45,073 nt of DNA, taken from contig NZ_JAUXOD010000048.1 of assembly GCF_030682515.1 (NCBI RefSeq), forward strand, positions 1 through 45,073, given 5' to 3'. The notes under the pieces were generated by a model. That model had not been told where the DNA came from, made no database searches, and saw only the letters and a list, made by a program, of their open reading frames with translations. Below are positions 33,424 to 42,225 of this stretch, piece after piece. Source of the stretch: Hoeflea sp. (lineage in GTDB: Bacteria; Pseudomonadota; Alphaproteobacteria; Rhizobiales; Rhizobiaceae). Every line of letters starts with the position of its first letter. The first letter of the stretch is position 1. Position numbers and translations under genes: made by a program.

Positions 33424-35115
33424 TCACGGAATGGTGATTTCCGTTCTTTCGGCCGCCGTTACACTGGTCTGGGCTTCCTTTTTCTCGGCGTCCGAGTCGC
33501 CGCTCATGATGGCGACGGCCAGATACTCGCCCGGCGGAAGGGTCATCTGCAACTCTTCCGTATAGGCGCCTTCGATGGCGTTGCGGCGGCCCTGGATGTC
33601 GGCCTTGGCGGGCAGGATCTCGATCCGGTAGGCGCCGGGCGCCTTGACGTTGAGCACGCCGGCGTTGAGGTTGACCGTGACTGCGGTCATTTCTCCCTGC
33701 CTGACGCTGACCGGCTGTTCGGCAGTCGCGGCGTCAAGCCGGAGGCGCAGCACATAGTCGCCCGGCGGCAGCTTGAACTTGTTGCCCGGGCCATAGCCGC
33801 CCTCAACGTCCGCGCGCGTGCCATCGAGCGACATCTTCCCCGACAGGACATCGACCCGGTAGCCGCCATCTTCCACGGCCGGCCCGTTCTCGGCATAGAC
33901 CGCCTCGACGGCAAGAACGCCGATGCCCGCGACGATGCGCTTGTCGAGGCTCTCGCCCACGGCAATGGCAAAGCTCTCCTCGGCGCGGGCCTGGCCGAGC
34001 CGCACCTTCACGGTCACCTCGCCGGCGGGCACCAGGAACCGGCCCTCTCCATAGCCGCCCGCCTCCCTGCCGGAGGCTGCGATGTCGAAGCGGGCGCTGT
34101 CATCGATCTCGGCGGCCTCGTCCGGCAAGACCGAGACCCTGAGCCAGCCGCCGTCGAGCACCAGCTCGCGTTCGAGCAGTTCGTCGTCTCTGGCCTCGAC
34201 AATGGTTTCAGCCGCCACCATGTCCCTGCTCACCCGCACCAGATAGCGGCCAGCGGGCACCTTGGTGCGCCAGGTCGGGTCATAGCCGTAATCCAGCGCC
34301 TGGGCGGAGGGGGCATCGCCGGTCACGGGAAAGATCTCCCATTTGCCGTCGGCATCCAGCGCCGGGCCGCCTTCGCCGAGCACGGCGGTGAAGGCGAGGT
34401 TCTTCTCCAGCGCCACTGGCTCTGGCTCCGGCGCGGGTTCGGGTTCGGGCTCGGGCGCAGGTTCGGCCGCCGGTTCGGCCGCCACGGTCTGCGTGAGCGC
34501 GCCGGCCAGCTCCTCGGCGTTGGCCGCCTGCAGGTAGCGGCCGCCGGTGTTCTCGGCCAGGCACGCCACCTGCCGGCCTTCGTCCTCGGTCAGGCCGAAG
34601 CCGATGACATGGGCGGTGAATTCGACGCCCAGCTTCTCGAGTTCGCTCGCCAGCGCGCAAGGATCGGCGTTGCAGGTCTCGATGCCGTCGGTGACCACTA
34701 TGACGGTGGCCTTCTCCTCGGTGTAGCGCAGGCTCTCGGCCGCCATCTTCACCGAATCGGCGATCGGGGTCTTGCCCTTCGGGTTGAGCGATTTCACCGC
34801 CGCGGCGATGTCGCCCCGCGTGCCCGGTCCGGGCGCGACGATCTCCTCGATGTCGGAGCAGGCACCCTTCTCGCGGTGACCATAGGCGATCAGGCCGAGA
34901 TCCAGGGTGTCGGGAAGTGTGACGAGTACGTCGGATAGCGTATCGCGGGCGATCTCGATCTTGGTTCTGCCATCGATCTGGCCCCACATCGACCCCGACG
35001 CATCGAGAACGATGATGGCGCGGTCATTGGCCTGCGCCAGGGCGGGGCCGAAAGCTGCGGCCGACGCCGCGATGGCGAGCCCGAGCGCCAGACTGCATGC
35101 GGATCTTGCGAACAT
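33424..35115 (-). CDS. Secreted von Willebrand factor A protein with four tandem beta-rich repeats
   Basis: 563 residues from ATG 35115 (GGA 8 bases upstream); ATG 35124 is an alternative, and an upstream extension to 35289 is Arg/Cys-rich and rejected. Signal peptide ends near GPALAQ. The vWA domain (about 30-210) has an intact metal-ion site, DASGSMWG, plus TPIADS and TDGIETC. A Pro/Glu linker (EPAPEPEPEPAPEPEP, near 225-245) leads to four repeats of about 75-85 residues, each with a turn of the form P-A/P-G-x-Y/V (PAGRYLV, PAGEVTV, PPGDYVL, PPGEYLA) and a following charged beta strand. These look like PEGA or carboxypeptidase-regulatory-like domains. Location is periplasmic or secreted. 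Function is unknown; calcium-dependent adhesion or envelope scaffolding is possible. Confidence 0.85.
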   Translation of the reverse strand: MFARSACSLALGLAIAASAAAFGPALAQANDRAIIVLDASGSMWGQIDGRTKIEIARDTLSDVLVTLPDTLDLGLIAYGHREKGACSDIEEIVAPGPGTRGDIAAAVKSLNPKGKTPIADSVKMAAESLRYTEEKATVIVVTDGIETCNADPCALASELEKLGVEFTAHVIGFGLTEDEGRQVACLAENTGGRYLQAANAEELAGALTQTVAAEPAAEPAPEPEPEPAPEPEPVALEKNLAFTAVLGEGGPALDADGKWEIFPVTGDAPSAQALDYGYDPTWRTKVPAGRYLVRVSRDMVAAETIVEARDDELLERELVLDGGWLRVSVLPDEAAEIDDSARFDIAASGREAGGYGEGRFLVPAGEVTVKVRLGQARAEESFAIAVGESLDKRIVAGIGVLAVEAVYAENGPAVEDGGYRVDVLSGKMSLDGTRADVEGGYGPGNKFKLPPGDYVLRLRLDAATAEQPVSVRQGEMTAVTVNLNAGVLNVKAPGAYRIEILPAKADIQGRRNAIEGAYTEELQMTLPPGEYLAVAIMSGDSDAEKKEAQTSVTAAERTEITIP

Positions 35116-35545
35116 GAAACTCATCCTTTCATCTTCCACGCGCGCGGAGTGTACCTGATCTTGCGCGGCAGGAAAGAGCGGGTTTGTGCAGGGCCTCACC
35201 TCAACCTCCCGCGCAACCGGATCTGCGCAATCTCCCCCCGCGGCGCGGTTCCGGCTCCGGCAAGCCGCCCGCCTGCACGCTTTATGCAAGGATGCAACAC
35301 CTTGCGAGTGTCGGGACGTTGGCCACCGCCCGCAATCTTGACCGGAGCGCCGCGCGCGCCTATCTCGACTGCATCCGTCGCTCTATGGAGCCTTTATGTT
35401 CACTTCGTCCGAGTCCCGCTGAAGGGGCCCTGCGTCCCGCGCGCAAGACGCCGCGCACGGCCCGACAAAAACACCTAACCGCCGGTTCGCCGAGCCGGCA
35501 GATGTTTTTGTGCGCTTTTCAAGCGCTCTATCCGGACTTAAGACC
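35116..35545. other. Divergent upstream region of the vWA and yjhX-like genes
   Basis: 430 bases. Plus-strand frames of 109 and 155 codons here are Pro/Arg-rich with no recognisable content. The part nearest the yjhX-like gene holds a long hairpin (35465-35511). No promoter hexamer can be placed with confidence. Confidence 0.4.
35465..35511 (+). promoter_or_regulatory. Leader hairpin upstream of the yjhX-like gene
   Basis: ACAAAAACA (35465-35473) pairs perfectly with TGTTTTTGT (35503-35511), enclosing GCCGG and CCGGC inner arms around a 9-base loop. The inner GC stem followed by AGATGTTTTTG resembles a terminator, while the outer arms would pair the same T run. The element lies 34 bases before the ATG, so it could act as an attenuator or limit translation. 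Confidence 0.55.
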
Positions 35546-35803
35546 ATGGACATTTCCCGCACAGAACAGCGGATTCTGCACCTGCTCGCGCAAGGCGGCA
35601 GGATCGAACTCATCCGCGATGACACACGGAAGATCGCCGAGATCAAGCTGATCACCCGCGACGGCTGGCTGTTTGGCGGCCTCGATCTCGACACCTTCCG
35701 CAAGCTCAAGCGCAAGCGCGCGATCGGCTCGCGCCAGGGCCAGCCCTACCTCGTCACACGGCGCGGGCTGGAACTGGTGAGATCGCAGCTCGACAACCGG
35801 TAG
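35546..35803 (+). CDS. YjhX-family toxin-like protein (UPF0386)
   Basis: 85 residues from ATG 35546, exactly the family length; the frame opens 12 codons earlier, inside the leader hairpin. Recognised from MDISRTEQRILHLLAQGGRI, DGWLFGGLDLDTFRKLKRK and the C-terminal RRGLELVRSQ. It has a winged-helix-like basic composition. E. coli YjhX is a proposed toxin paired with the GNAT protein YjhQ. Here no GNAT gene is directly adjacent in the same direction, and the gene has its own terminator, so it appears to be an orphan, as I recall for other alphaproteobacteria. Toxicity is not established. Confidence 0.85.
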   Translation: MDISRTEQRILHLLAQGGRIELIRDDTRKIAEIKLITRDGWLFGGLDLDTFRKLKRKRAIGSRQGQPYLVTRRGLELVRSQLDNR

Positions 35804-35822
35804 CCCGGATCCGGACTGCCTT

Positions 35823-35853
35823 GGAACGGCGCCAATCGCGCCGTTCCCTTTTT
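35823..35853 (+). terminator. Rho-independent terminator after the yjhX-like gene
   Basis: A perfect 10-pair stem GGAACGGCGC (35823-35832) with GCGCCGTTCC (35838-35847), 5-base loop, then CTTTTT. It separates the converging yjhX-like and EamA genes. Confidence 0.92.
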
Positions 35854-35876
35854 GCCGTGTCTGCCGGGATCACGCA

Positions 35877-36770
35877 TCAACCGGGCGGCGCGAGCATCGC
35901 GCGGTTGCCGAAGCTGATGATCACCGTGCCGATGACGACCAGAACAACGGCGCCGCCGAGCGCCCACAGGTCTGCCTCTCCGGTCGAGAAAATCAGCGTG
36001 AGCACGGCGGCCGTGACCGGGCTCAGGGACAGAAACCCGGTGACGCTCGCCGGATTGAGCCGCTCGATGGCATGGAACCAGGCGAGGTAGCCGAGCCCCG
36101 AGGACACGCCGACGCCTGCGACCAGCGCCCATGTGGAGATCGGCCATGAGGTCACCGGCTGGGACGGAGGAACCATGAGCCAGAGCACCGCCAGCACCGG
36201 CAGCGACACCGCAAATGCCCAGATGCTGACGGCGATGGAGCCGTAGCGGGCGACATGGGGGCGGTAGAGCACCGAGCAGAAGGCGATCGACACGGCCGCA
36301 CCCAGCGTCAGCGCCATGCCGGCGAAATCATTGAGGCTCGCGCGGCTGGCGAGGATGTCGGCGGCGACCAGCCAGGCGACGGCGGCGATGGTGACGATCC
36401 CGCCCAGGATCTCCAGCCGGTGATGCGCCCTTCCGCCGACGATGCGGTTGGCGATCAAAGTCACCACGGGGAGACTTGCAAACACAAGCGCCACGCGCGC
36501 GCCCGATGTGAGCAGCAGCGCCAGGTTCATCAGGCAGATCATGACGACGATCTGGCCCAGACCCAGGAGCGCGATCGAGATCATGTCGGCGCGTTGCGGC
36601 AGCTTGACCGGCGCGGTGACGAAGAACGGCAGCAGCATCAGCGCCGCGCAGCCATAGCGCAGGAACCCCAGCGCCGCCACGCCGGTGTCGCCCACCGCGA
36701 GGCTGCTCGCATAGATCGCGCCGCCGACCTGAACGCCGGTGAAGAGAGCTGCGACAATGCCTGTGTTCAC
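35877..36770 (-). CDS. EamA/DMT-family transporter
   Basis: 297 residues from GTG 36770 with ten predicted membrane helices in two EamA halves. Drug/metabolite exporters of this family move amino acids, metabolites or drugs across the inner membrane; the substrate here is unknown. The GTG overlaps the stop of the MarR-GNAT gene as GTGA, and GGAG lies 9 bases upstream, so the two are translationally coupled. The frame continues upstream to 36896 but that part is antisense-like Arg/Pro-rich sequence inside the preceding gene. The partnership suggests that the regulator controls export of a compound, possibly one the GNAT domain can acetylate. Confidence 0.87.
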   Translation of the reverse strand: MNTGIVAALFTGVQVGGAIYASSLAVGDTGVAALGFLRYGCAALMLLPFFVTAPVKLPQRADMISIALLGLGQIVVMICLMNLALLLTSGARVALVFASLPVVTLIANRIVGGRAHHRLEILGGIVTIAAVAWLVAADILASRASLNDFAGMALTLGAAVSIAFCSVLYRPHVARYGSIAVSIWAFAVSLPVLAVLWLMVPPSQPVTSWPISTWALVAGVGVSSGLGYLAWFHAIERLNPASVTGFLSLSPVTAAVLTLIFSTGEADLWALGGAVVLVVIGTVIISFGNRAMLAPPG

Positions 36771-37699
36771 AGCTTCAGGCTCCAGTATTGTCCGGTGAGG
36801 TCGTGGCCAAAGCTGTGATGGGGTTCCTCGGAGACGAGTTGGAACCCGGCGGCCACATAGATGGCGCGGGCGGCATCGAGACCGGCATTGGTCCACAGCA
36901 CCAGCTCGCGGTAGCCTTTGGACCGAGCGAAAGATATGGCTTCATGGACCAGTCGCTTGCCGAGGCCCTGCCCCCGCACGCGCGCATCGACATAGAGCAG
37001 GCGCAGTTTCGCCGTGCCCGGCTCGGCCTTGACGACGAAGACCGAGCCCACGACCTCGCCCTCACGCTCCGCGATCCTCGCTATTTCCAGCTCCGGATCG
37101 AAGTCGCGGATGAAGTAGGCGACAATGCTTGCCACCAGCCCCTCGAATGTCTGGTCCCAGCCATATTCGCGAGCATAGAGCTCGGCTTGCCGCGCCACCA
37201 CGGTGCCGAGATCCCCCGGTTTGGGCTCGCGCAGGAGGATCTCCGGGGTTGCGGCGGTTCCGCCGAGCAGCGCCTCGATGCGGGCCATGCATGCCACCAG
37301 GTCCTGCTGCCGGGGCTCGCTCAGGCCGCCGATCAGGCCGAGGATCTCGGTGCGGGACTTGTCCTCGAGTTCCTTGATGACATCACGCCCCTTGGCAGTC
37401 AGCTCTATCCGCAGCCGCTTGGCGTGCGCGGGATCGGGTGTCCTGACGATCAGGTCGAGATCTTCAAGCTGCGCCAGCATCCGGCTCAGATAGCCGGGAT
37501 TGAGCGACAGCGACGCCGACAGATCGGCGGCGGACAGGTCTTCGCCATGGGCCAGGTCGTACAGCAGGCGCACCTGCACCAGCGGGAGGTCCGAGGCCAG
37601 CAGGTCCTCGTTGAGCGCGCCCACCAGCCGGGTGTGAAACCGGTTGAACCGCCGGATCGCGTCGATCCGGCCGAGCAGCCCGGGCTCGATCTCCGTCAT
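36767..37699 (-). CDS. MarR-family regulator fused to a GNAT acetyltransferase domain
   Basis: 310 residues from ATG 37699 (GTG starts at 37708 or 37705 are possible). Residues 1-145 form a MarR winged helix (LSAADLSASLSLNPGYLSRMLAQLEDLDLIVRTPD). Residues 155-310 form a GNAT domain with CoA loop RVRGQGLGKRLVHEAI and C-terminal ARAIYVAAGFQLVSEEPHHSFGHDL. This two-domain architecture is a known but uncharacterised class. The stop overlaps the start of the EamA gene by four bases (GTGA), so both are co-translated. A palindrome 18 bases upstream of the start is a likely autoregulatory operator. Confidence 0.9.
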   Translation of the reverse strand: MTEIEPGLLGRIDAIRRFNRFHTRLVGALNEDLLASDLPLVQVRLLYDLAHGEDLSAADLSASLSLNPGYLSRMLAQLEDLDLIVRTPDPAHAKRLRIELTAKGRDVIKELEDKSRTEILGLIGGLSEPRQQDLVACMARIEALLGGTAATPEILLREPKPGDLGTVVARQAELYAREYGWDQTFEGLVASIVAYFIRDFDPELEIARIAEREGEVVGSVFVVKAEPGTAKLRLLYVDARVRGQGLGKRLVHEAISFARSKGYRELVLWTNAGLDAARAIYVAAGFQLVSEEPHHSFGHDLTGQYWSLKL

Positions 37700-37716
37700 G
37701 TCCACCACCCCGAAAT

Positions 37717-37741
37717 CTATGTGTTGCCGAAAGCAACATAG
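37717..37741. promoter_or_regulatory. Probable MarR operator upstream of the MarR-GNAT gene
   Basis: Read on the minus strand: CTATGTTGC, five bases (TTTCG), GCAACACATAG. The arms are identical except for one extra base on the right. A palindrome of about 20-25 bases just before a MarR gene is the usual autoregulatory site. It is 18 bases upstream of ATG 37699, so it probably overlaps the promoter or start of transcription. Confidence 0.65.
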
Positions 37742-37831
37742 ATGGCGATTTCAGGATTCACAAGCGGGCGGCGCGGGCGGCAGTCAGGTGTTTTCGCGCA
37801 GTCGGAGCGGCTGGAATCCCGGCGACCAGGC

Positions 37832-39313
37832 CTACCACCAGCGCTTGGGCTCGAACCGGCCGGCCGCCTGTTCGATCACGTGCGCGGTCTTGAACAGGGT
37901 TTCCTCGTCGAAGGGGCGGCCGATCAACTGCAGGCCGAGCGGCAGGCCTTTGGGGTCGAGGCCCGCGGGGACGGCAATACCCGGAAGGCCCGCCATGTTG
38001 ACGGTGACGGTGAAGATGTCATTCAGATACATCTTCACGGGATCGCTTGCGAGATCCTCGTCGCCCACGGCGAAGGCCGAGGACGGGGTGGCGGGCGTGA
38101 GGATGGCGTCGACGCCGGCCTCAAAGGCGAGCTCGAAATCGCGCTTGATCAGCGTGCGCACCTTCTGGGCGCGCAGGTAATAGGCGTCGTAATAGCCGGC
38201 CGAGAGCACATAGGTGCCGATCATGATGCGGCGCTTGACCTCCTGGCCGAAGCCCGCCGCGCGGGTCTTCTCATACATGTCGGCAATGTCCTTGCCCGGC
38301 ACGCGCAGACCGTAGCGGACGCCGTCATAGCGGGCGAGGTTGGACGAGGCTTCGGCGGGCGCCACAATGTAATAGGCGGGCAGCGCGTATTTGGTGTGCG
38401 GCAGCTCGATGTCGACGATCTCGGCGCCCGCATCCTTGAGCCAGGCGATGCCCTGCTGCCACAGCGCCTCGATCTCGTCGGGCATGCCGTCGACACGGTA
38501 TTCGCGCGGGATGCCGATCTTGAGCCCCTTGACCGAGCCGCCAAGCGCCGCCTCGTAGTCGGGCACCGGGCGATCGACCGAGGTTGTGTCCCTGGCGTCG
38601 ACCGAAGCCATGGTTTTGAGCAGGATCGCCGCATCGCGCACGTCGCGGGCGATCGGGCCTGCCTGATCGAGCGAGGAGGCAAAGGCGGCAATGCCCCAGC
38701 GCGAGCAGCGGCCATAGGTGGGCTTGATGCCGACCGTGCCGGTGAAGGCCGCCGGCTGGCGGATCGAGCCGCCGGTGTCCGTGGCGGTCGCGCCGGCGCA
38801 GAGCCAGGCCGCGACGGCCGCCGCAGAGCCGCCCGACGAGCCGCCGGGCACCAGGTTGGCGTTCGAGCCTTCGGCCCGCCAGGGGTTGATCACCGGGCCG
38901 TAATAGGAACTCTCGTTGGAGGAGCCCATGGCGAACTCGTCCATGTTCAGCTTGCCCAGCATCACCGCGCCGTCGGCCCAGAGATTGGCGGTGACGGTGG
39001 ATTCGTAGCGCGGCTTGAAGCCGTCAAGCACGTGGCTGCAGGCCTGGGTGTGCACGCCCTCGGTGGCGTAGAGATCCTTGATGCCGAGCGGGATGCCCTC
39101 GAGCGCGCCGGCGTTTCCGGCCGCCCGGCGGGCGTCGGAGACTTTCGCCATGTCCCGCGCCTTGTCAGCCGTGACCGTGACGTAAGCGTTGAGCGCCGGG
39201 TTGGCGGCCTCGATGGCGCCGAGATAGGCCTCGGTCAGCTCGAGGCTGGAGAAGGCGCCCTTGCCCATCTGGTCACGGGCTTCGGCGATGGTCAGACGGA
39301 TCAGCTCGGTCAT
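37832..39313 (-). CDS. gatA: Aspartyl/glutamyl-tRNA(Asn/Gln) amidotransferase subunit A
   Basis: 493 residues. The glutaminase subunit of GatCAB; releases ammonia that reaches GatB through a tunnel. The amidase-signature triad is intact: Lys79 (GIPLGIKD), Ser159 in GGSSGGS and the nucleophile Ser183 (DTGGSIRQP), spaced as in characterised GatA. ATG 39313 overlaps the stop of the upstream GNAT gene by four bases (ATGA). It ends a gatC-GNAT-gatA operon; the MarR-GNAT gene follows 132 bases downstream on the same strand. Confidence 0.97.
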   Translation of the reverse strand: MTELIRLTIAEARDQMGKGAFSSLELTEAYLGAIEAANPALNAYVTVTADKARDMAKVSDARRAAGNAGALEGIPLGIKDLYATEGVHTQACSHVLDGFKPRYESTVTANLWADGAVMLGKLNMDEFAMGSSNESSYYGPVINPWRAEGSNANLVPGGSSGGSAAAVAAWLCAGATATDTGGSIRQPAAFTGTVGIKPTYGRCSRWGIAAFASSLDQAGPIARDVRDAAILLKTMASVDARDTTSVDRPVPDYEAALGGSVKGLKIGIPREYRVDGMPDEIEALWQQGIAWLKDAGAEIVDIELPHTKYALPAYYIVAPAEASSNLARYDGVRYGLRVPGKDIADMYEKTRAAGFGQEVKRRIMIGTYVLSAGYYDAYYLRAQKVRTLIKRDFELAFEAGVDAILTPATPSSAFAVGDEDLASDPVKMYLNDIFTVTVNMAGLPGIAVPAGLDPKGLPLGLQLIGRPFDEETLFKTAHVIEQAAGRFEPKRWW

Positions 39314-39792
39314 GCGGATAACTTCTTTTCAAAAAACCGGGAATAGCCGGAATCGGGATAATCGAGAACGGCGCCACATTCGGTGAAGCCATGATTTTCA
39401 TAGAGCCGGACGGCGGCGGCGAGCCCATCGCCGACGCCCGTCTCCAGCACCAGCCGCTCGATGCCGAGCGCGCGGGCCCGGTCGCAGATGGCGTCGAGCA
39501 GAACCGAGCCGATGCGCTGGCCGCGCGCCGCGGGCACGGTGAACATGCGCTTGACCTCGCCGGTGCGTGCGCCCGCATCCACGCCGACGTCCTTGAGCGC
39601 GCCCAGGCCCACGGCCTCGCCTGCATCGGTGCGCGCGACGAACACGGTGGTGTCGGCGCCCGCCATCTCCTCGAGGTTCAGGCCGAAATGGAACTCGGCC
39701 GGCGCGAGCGGCACGAGATAGGCGTCGAGCGCCTCGACCAGCCCCCTCACCTCATCCTGCAACGGCGATTCAATGGCGACCGAGACAGCCAT
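39310..39792 (-). CDS. GNAT-family N-acetyltransferase inserted between gatC and gatA
   Basis: 160 residues. GNAT motif A is [21 protein letters not shown] near residue 95, followed by [27 protein letters not shown]. The start is 3 bases after the gatC stop and the stop overlaps the gatA ATG (ATGA), so its translation is coupled to both GatCAB subunits. The acceptor is unknown. Its placement suggests a role linked to tRNA amidation or simply stable co-expression. It may be common in rhizobia; I cannot verify that here. Confidence 0.92.
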   Translation of the reverse strand: MAVSVAIESPLQDEVRGLVEALDAYLVPLAPAEFHFGLNLEEMAGADTTVFVARTDAGEAVGLGALKDVGVDAGARTGEVKRMFTVPAARGQRIGSVLLDAICDRARALGIERLVLETGVGDGLAAAVRLYENHGFTECGAVLDYPDSGYSRFFEKKLSA

Positions 39793-39795
39793 GGC

Positions 39796-40083
39796 CTATT
39801 CGACCACCTTCGGGACGACGAAGAAATTGTCGGTGCTGTCGGGCGCATTGGCGACGATGTCTTCCGCCTTGGCGCCGTCGGTGACGACATCGGTGCGCTT
39901 CTTCATCGCCATCGGCGTGACCGAGGTCATCGGCTCGACGCCCTCGACATCGACTTCGGAAAGCTGTTCGACAAAGCCCAGGATGGCGTTGAGTTCACCT
40001 TCCATGCGCGCCGCATCCTCCTCGGTGACCGCAATGCGGGCCAGGTGCGCAACACGTTTGACGGTGGCAAGATCTACGGACAT
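39796..40083 (-). CDS. gatC: Aspartyl/glutamyl-tRNA(Asn/Gln) amidotransferase subunit C
   Basis: 95 residues, standard. The small GatC belt holds GatA and GatB together. [21 protein letters not shown] and [20 protein letters not shown] are the family hallmarks, followed by the acidic [14 protein letters not shown] segment. First gene of the gatC-GNAT-gatA operon. The promoter must lie in the 108 bases before the divergent end of the UPF0173 gene, which is on the same strand upstream. Confidence 0.96.
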   Translation of the reverse strand: MSVDLATVKRVAHLARIAVTEEDAARMEGELNAILGFVEQLSEVDVEGVEPMTSVTPMAMKKRTDVVTDGAKAEDIVANAPDSTDNFFVVPKVVE

Positions 40084-40191
40084 CGGGTCCTCGCGGGGTC
40101 ATGTGAACAGGGTTGCCCCGCTATAGCGGCGAGCGGCAGGCCGCGCAACTGCGGGGCCTTGTTTTGTAGCGGACCGAGGGCTGCAACGCCC

Positions 40192-40899
40192 TCAGACAGT
40201 CACGCTCTCCCCGGATTTGGGCACGGCCACGTTCTTCGCGTCATCCTCCATCGCCTCAAGGAACGCGTCGGCGGTCTGGTCGATGATCGGGAAGGTGCCG
40301 TAGTGACAGGGGATGACCTTGGCGAAGGAGAAGAACCTGCGGCAGGCTAGCGCCGCCACGGCACCGCCCATGGTGAAGCGGTCGCCGATGGGCACGATGC
40401 CGATTTCGGGGCGATGCAGCTCGTTGATCAGCGCCATGTCGGAGAAGATGTCGGTGTCGCCCATGTGCAGGAGCCCGGGCTCGTCCTCGAAATGCAGCAT
40501 CAGGCCGTTGGCGTTGCCGAGCGAGTGCGACACGCCGTCGGAGGTGATGCTGGCCGAGGAATGCAGCGCGTTGACGAAGGTGGCGGAAAACCCGTCCATC
40601 GCCACGGTGCCGCCGGTGTTGCCCTGTTCGATCCGGTCGAGGCCGTGATGGTGGCCCAGCCAGGCGGCGAGATCGGCATTGGCGAGCACGGTAGCCCCGG
40701 TCTCCTTGGCGATCACGCCGGTGTCGCCGACATGGTCGCCATGGCCATGGGTGAGCAGGATATGGGTCACGCCCTTGACCGCGTCCTTGCGGTCATTGCC
40801 CTTGAAGCCTGGGTTTCCGGTCAGGAACGGATCGATCAGGATGACGGATTTGGCGGTTTCGAGCCGAAATGCGGAGTGGCCGAGCCAGGTGATTTTCAC
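40192..40899 (-). CDS. UPF0173-family metal-dependent hydrolase (metallo-beta-lactamase fold)
   Basis: 235 residues. The fold's metal-binding signature [13 protein letters not shown] is near residue 53. Other ligand positions are in the [10 protein letters not shown] region, [11 protein letters not shown] and PCHYGTFP near the end. It starts with [14 protein letters not shown], the typical N-terminal strand of the family. Substrate unknown; relatives include UlaG-like lactonases. No signal peptide, so cytoplasmic. It is upstream of gatC on the same strand, separated by 108 bases, and probably independent. Confidence 0.93.
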   Translation of the reverse strand: MKITWLGHSAFRLETAKSVILIDPFLTGNPGFKGNDRKDAVKGVTHILLTHGHGDHVGDTGVIAKETGATVLANADLAAWLGHHHGLDRIEQGNTGGTVAMDGFSATFVNALHSSASITSDGVSHSLGNANGLMLHFEDEPGLLHMGDTDIFSDMALINELHRPEIGIVPIGDRFTMGGAVAALACRRFFSFAKVIPCHYGTFPIIDQTADAFLEAMEDDAKNVAVPKSGESVTV

Positions 40900-41081
40900 G
40901 GATTTGTCTCCCTTTGATGCTTTCGTCCGATCCTAGCGGATCACACCCGACCTCCGCAATGGAGGCGCAGGCCGCCCGTGTTGCACCCGCCGCCCGGGTG
41001 GGCTATGCGACATCGTCCGCGCGCACCGGTTGTTCACAGCCTTTGCGCGCCGTGCGTCCCACCCATTCCAGCGAGGCATCC

Positions 41082-41378
41082 ATGGCCGACGACGATTATG
41101 TCTATGACGAAGTCACCGGCGAATGGCGCCCGGCCTCCGAGATGGCCGCGGAAGCCGCCAAGGCGAGCGTGGTGGTCGATTCGGCCGGCACCGTGCTTGC
41201 CGACGGGGATTCGGTGACGCTGATCAAGGATCTCAAGGTCAAGGGCGCGGGCCAGACGCTCAAGCAAGGCACCGTGATCAAGTCGATCCGGCTCACCGAC
41301 AATCCCGAGGAAATCGATTGCCGGCACGACGCCATCAAGGGTCTGGTGCTGCGCACGGAATTCGTCCGCAAACGATAG
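41082..41378 (+). CDS. PhnA-domain protein lacking the zinc ribbon
   Basis: 98 residues from ATG 41082, with GAGG 5 bases before. The C-terminal domain ([48 protein letters not shown]) is clearly the PhnA/YjdM domain. In E. coli YjdM this follows a zinc ribbon with four cysteines. Here the N-terminal part ([19 protein letters not shown]) keeps a trace of that segment but no CxxC pairs. The YjdM name derives from the phn region, but a link to phosphonate use is not established. ruvX starts 11 bases downstream, so they may be co-transcribed. Confidence 0.85.
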   Translation: MADDDYVYDEVTGEWRPASEMAAEAAKASVVVDSAGTVLADGDSVTLIKDLKVKGAGQTLKQGTVIKSIRLTDNPEEIDCRHDAIKGLVLRTEFVRKR

Positions 41379-41389
41379 GGAATAACCCC

Positions 41390-41893
41390 ATGGCCGTCAT
41401 CACCATGGAAGAGCTGGCCGCCCGCATCGCGCCGGGCCAGACCATCGCAGGGATCGATCTGGGCACCGAGACCATCGGGCTCGCGGTGTCGGATCTGTCG
41501 CTCAGCCTCGCCTCGCCGCGGCCGATGATCAAGCGCAGGAAATTCACGCTCGACGCGCAGGTGCTCATCGAGGCGCTCGCGCGCGACAATGCGCGCGCGG
41601 CGGTGATCGGCCTGCCGGTCAACATGGACGGATCTGAAGGACCGCGCGCCCAGGCCACCCGCGCTTTCGTGCGCACCATGGCCGAGAAATCCGACCTGCC
41701 GTTCGTCTTCTGGGACGAGCGGCTGTCGACGGTGGCCGCAGAGCGGGCGCTGATCGAGATGGATGTGTCGCGCAAGAAGCGCAAGGGCCGGATCGATTCG
41801 GCCGCCGCCAGCTTCATCCTGCAGGGCGCGCTCGACCGGCTTGCGGGCCTTCGCACTGCCGCCAGGGCCGCGCCTCAGGACATCCGCGAGTAG
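41390..41893 (+). CDS. ruvX: RuvX/YqgF-family Holliday junction resolvase-like nuclease
   Basis: 167 residues from ATG 41390. RNase H fold with acidic active site: [16 protein letters not shown] (Asp near 22), [18 protein letters not shown] and [14 protein letters not shown] (Asp near 142). The family processes the 5' end of 16S rRNA precursor and may act on DNA junctions. It lies 11 bases after the PhnA-domain gene. The last 19 bases overlap the 3' end of the convergent DUF6105 gene. Confidence 0.95.
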   Translation: MAVITMEELAARIAPGQTIAGIDLGTETIGLAVSDLSLSLASPRPMIKRRKFTLDAQVLIEALARDNARAAVIGLPVNMDGSEGPRAQATRAFVRTMAEKSDLPFVFWDERLSTVAAERALIEMDVSRKKRKGRIDSAAASFILQGALDRLAGLRTAARAAPQDIRE

Positions 41894-42225
41894 TCAGCAT
41901 CCCGCGACGATGCGCTGGCGATGGGAACATCGCGCTCCTCGGTCCAGCCGAACATCCTGCGGATGGAGGCCCAGATCTGCTTGCGGCGGCGCTTGATGAC
42001 GATGAAGCCCAGCACCAGAAACGTGTCGAGAATGATCGCCTTGAGCACCAGCGGCGGGATCGATTCGGGCGGAATGCCGAGCAGATTGCCGTAGATGGTG
42101 AAGACCAGGTCATGCAGGTCGCGGGTCAGGATGTGGAAGCCGAAATTGATGTCGTAGAACGACAGGCCGTACCAGCTGCCAAGCAGGACGATGGGAATGA
42201 TCCAGAGGATGAGGAACATCTTCAT
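41875..42225 (-). CDS. DUF6105-like small membrane protein
   Basis: 116 residues with an N-terminal helix ([19 protein letters not shown]) and a second at about 61-80 ([21 protein letters not shown]), followed by a basic stretch KRRRKQ and a Ser/Asp-rich tail. The pattern [23 protein letters not shown] between the helices fits what I recall of DUF6105 in rhizobia. Function unknown. Its ATG overlaps the stop of the upstream membrane protein gene by four bases (ATGA), so the two are coupled. Its 3' end overlaps ruvX. Confidence 0.78.
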   Translation of the reverse strand: MKMFLILWIIPIVLLGSWYGLSFYDINFGFHILTRDLHDLVFTIYGNLLGIPPESIPPLVLKAIILDTFLVLGFIVIKRRRKQIWASIRRMFGWTEERDVPIASASSRDADYSRMS

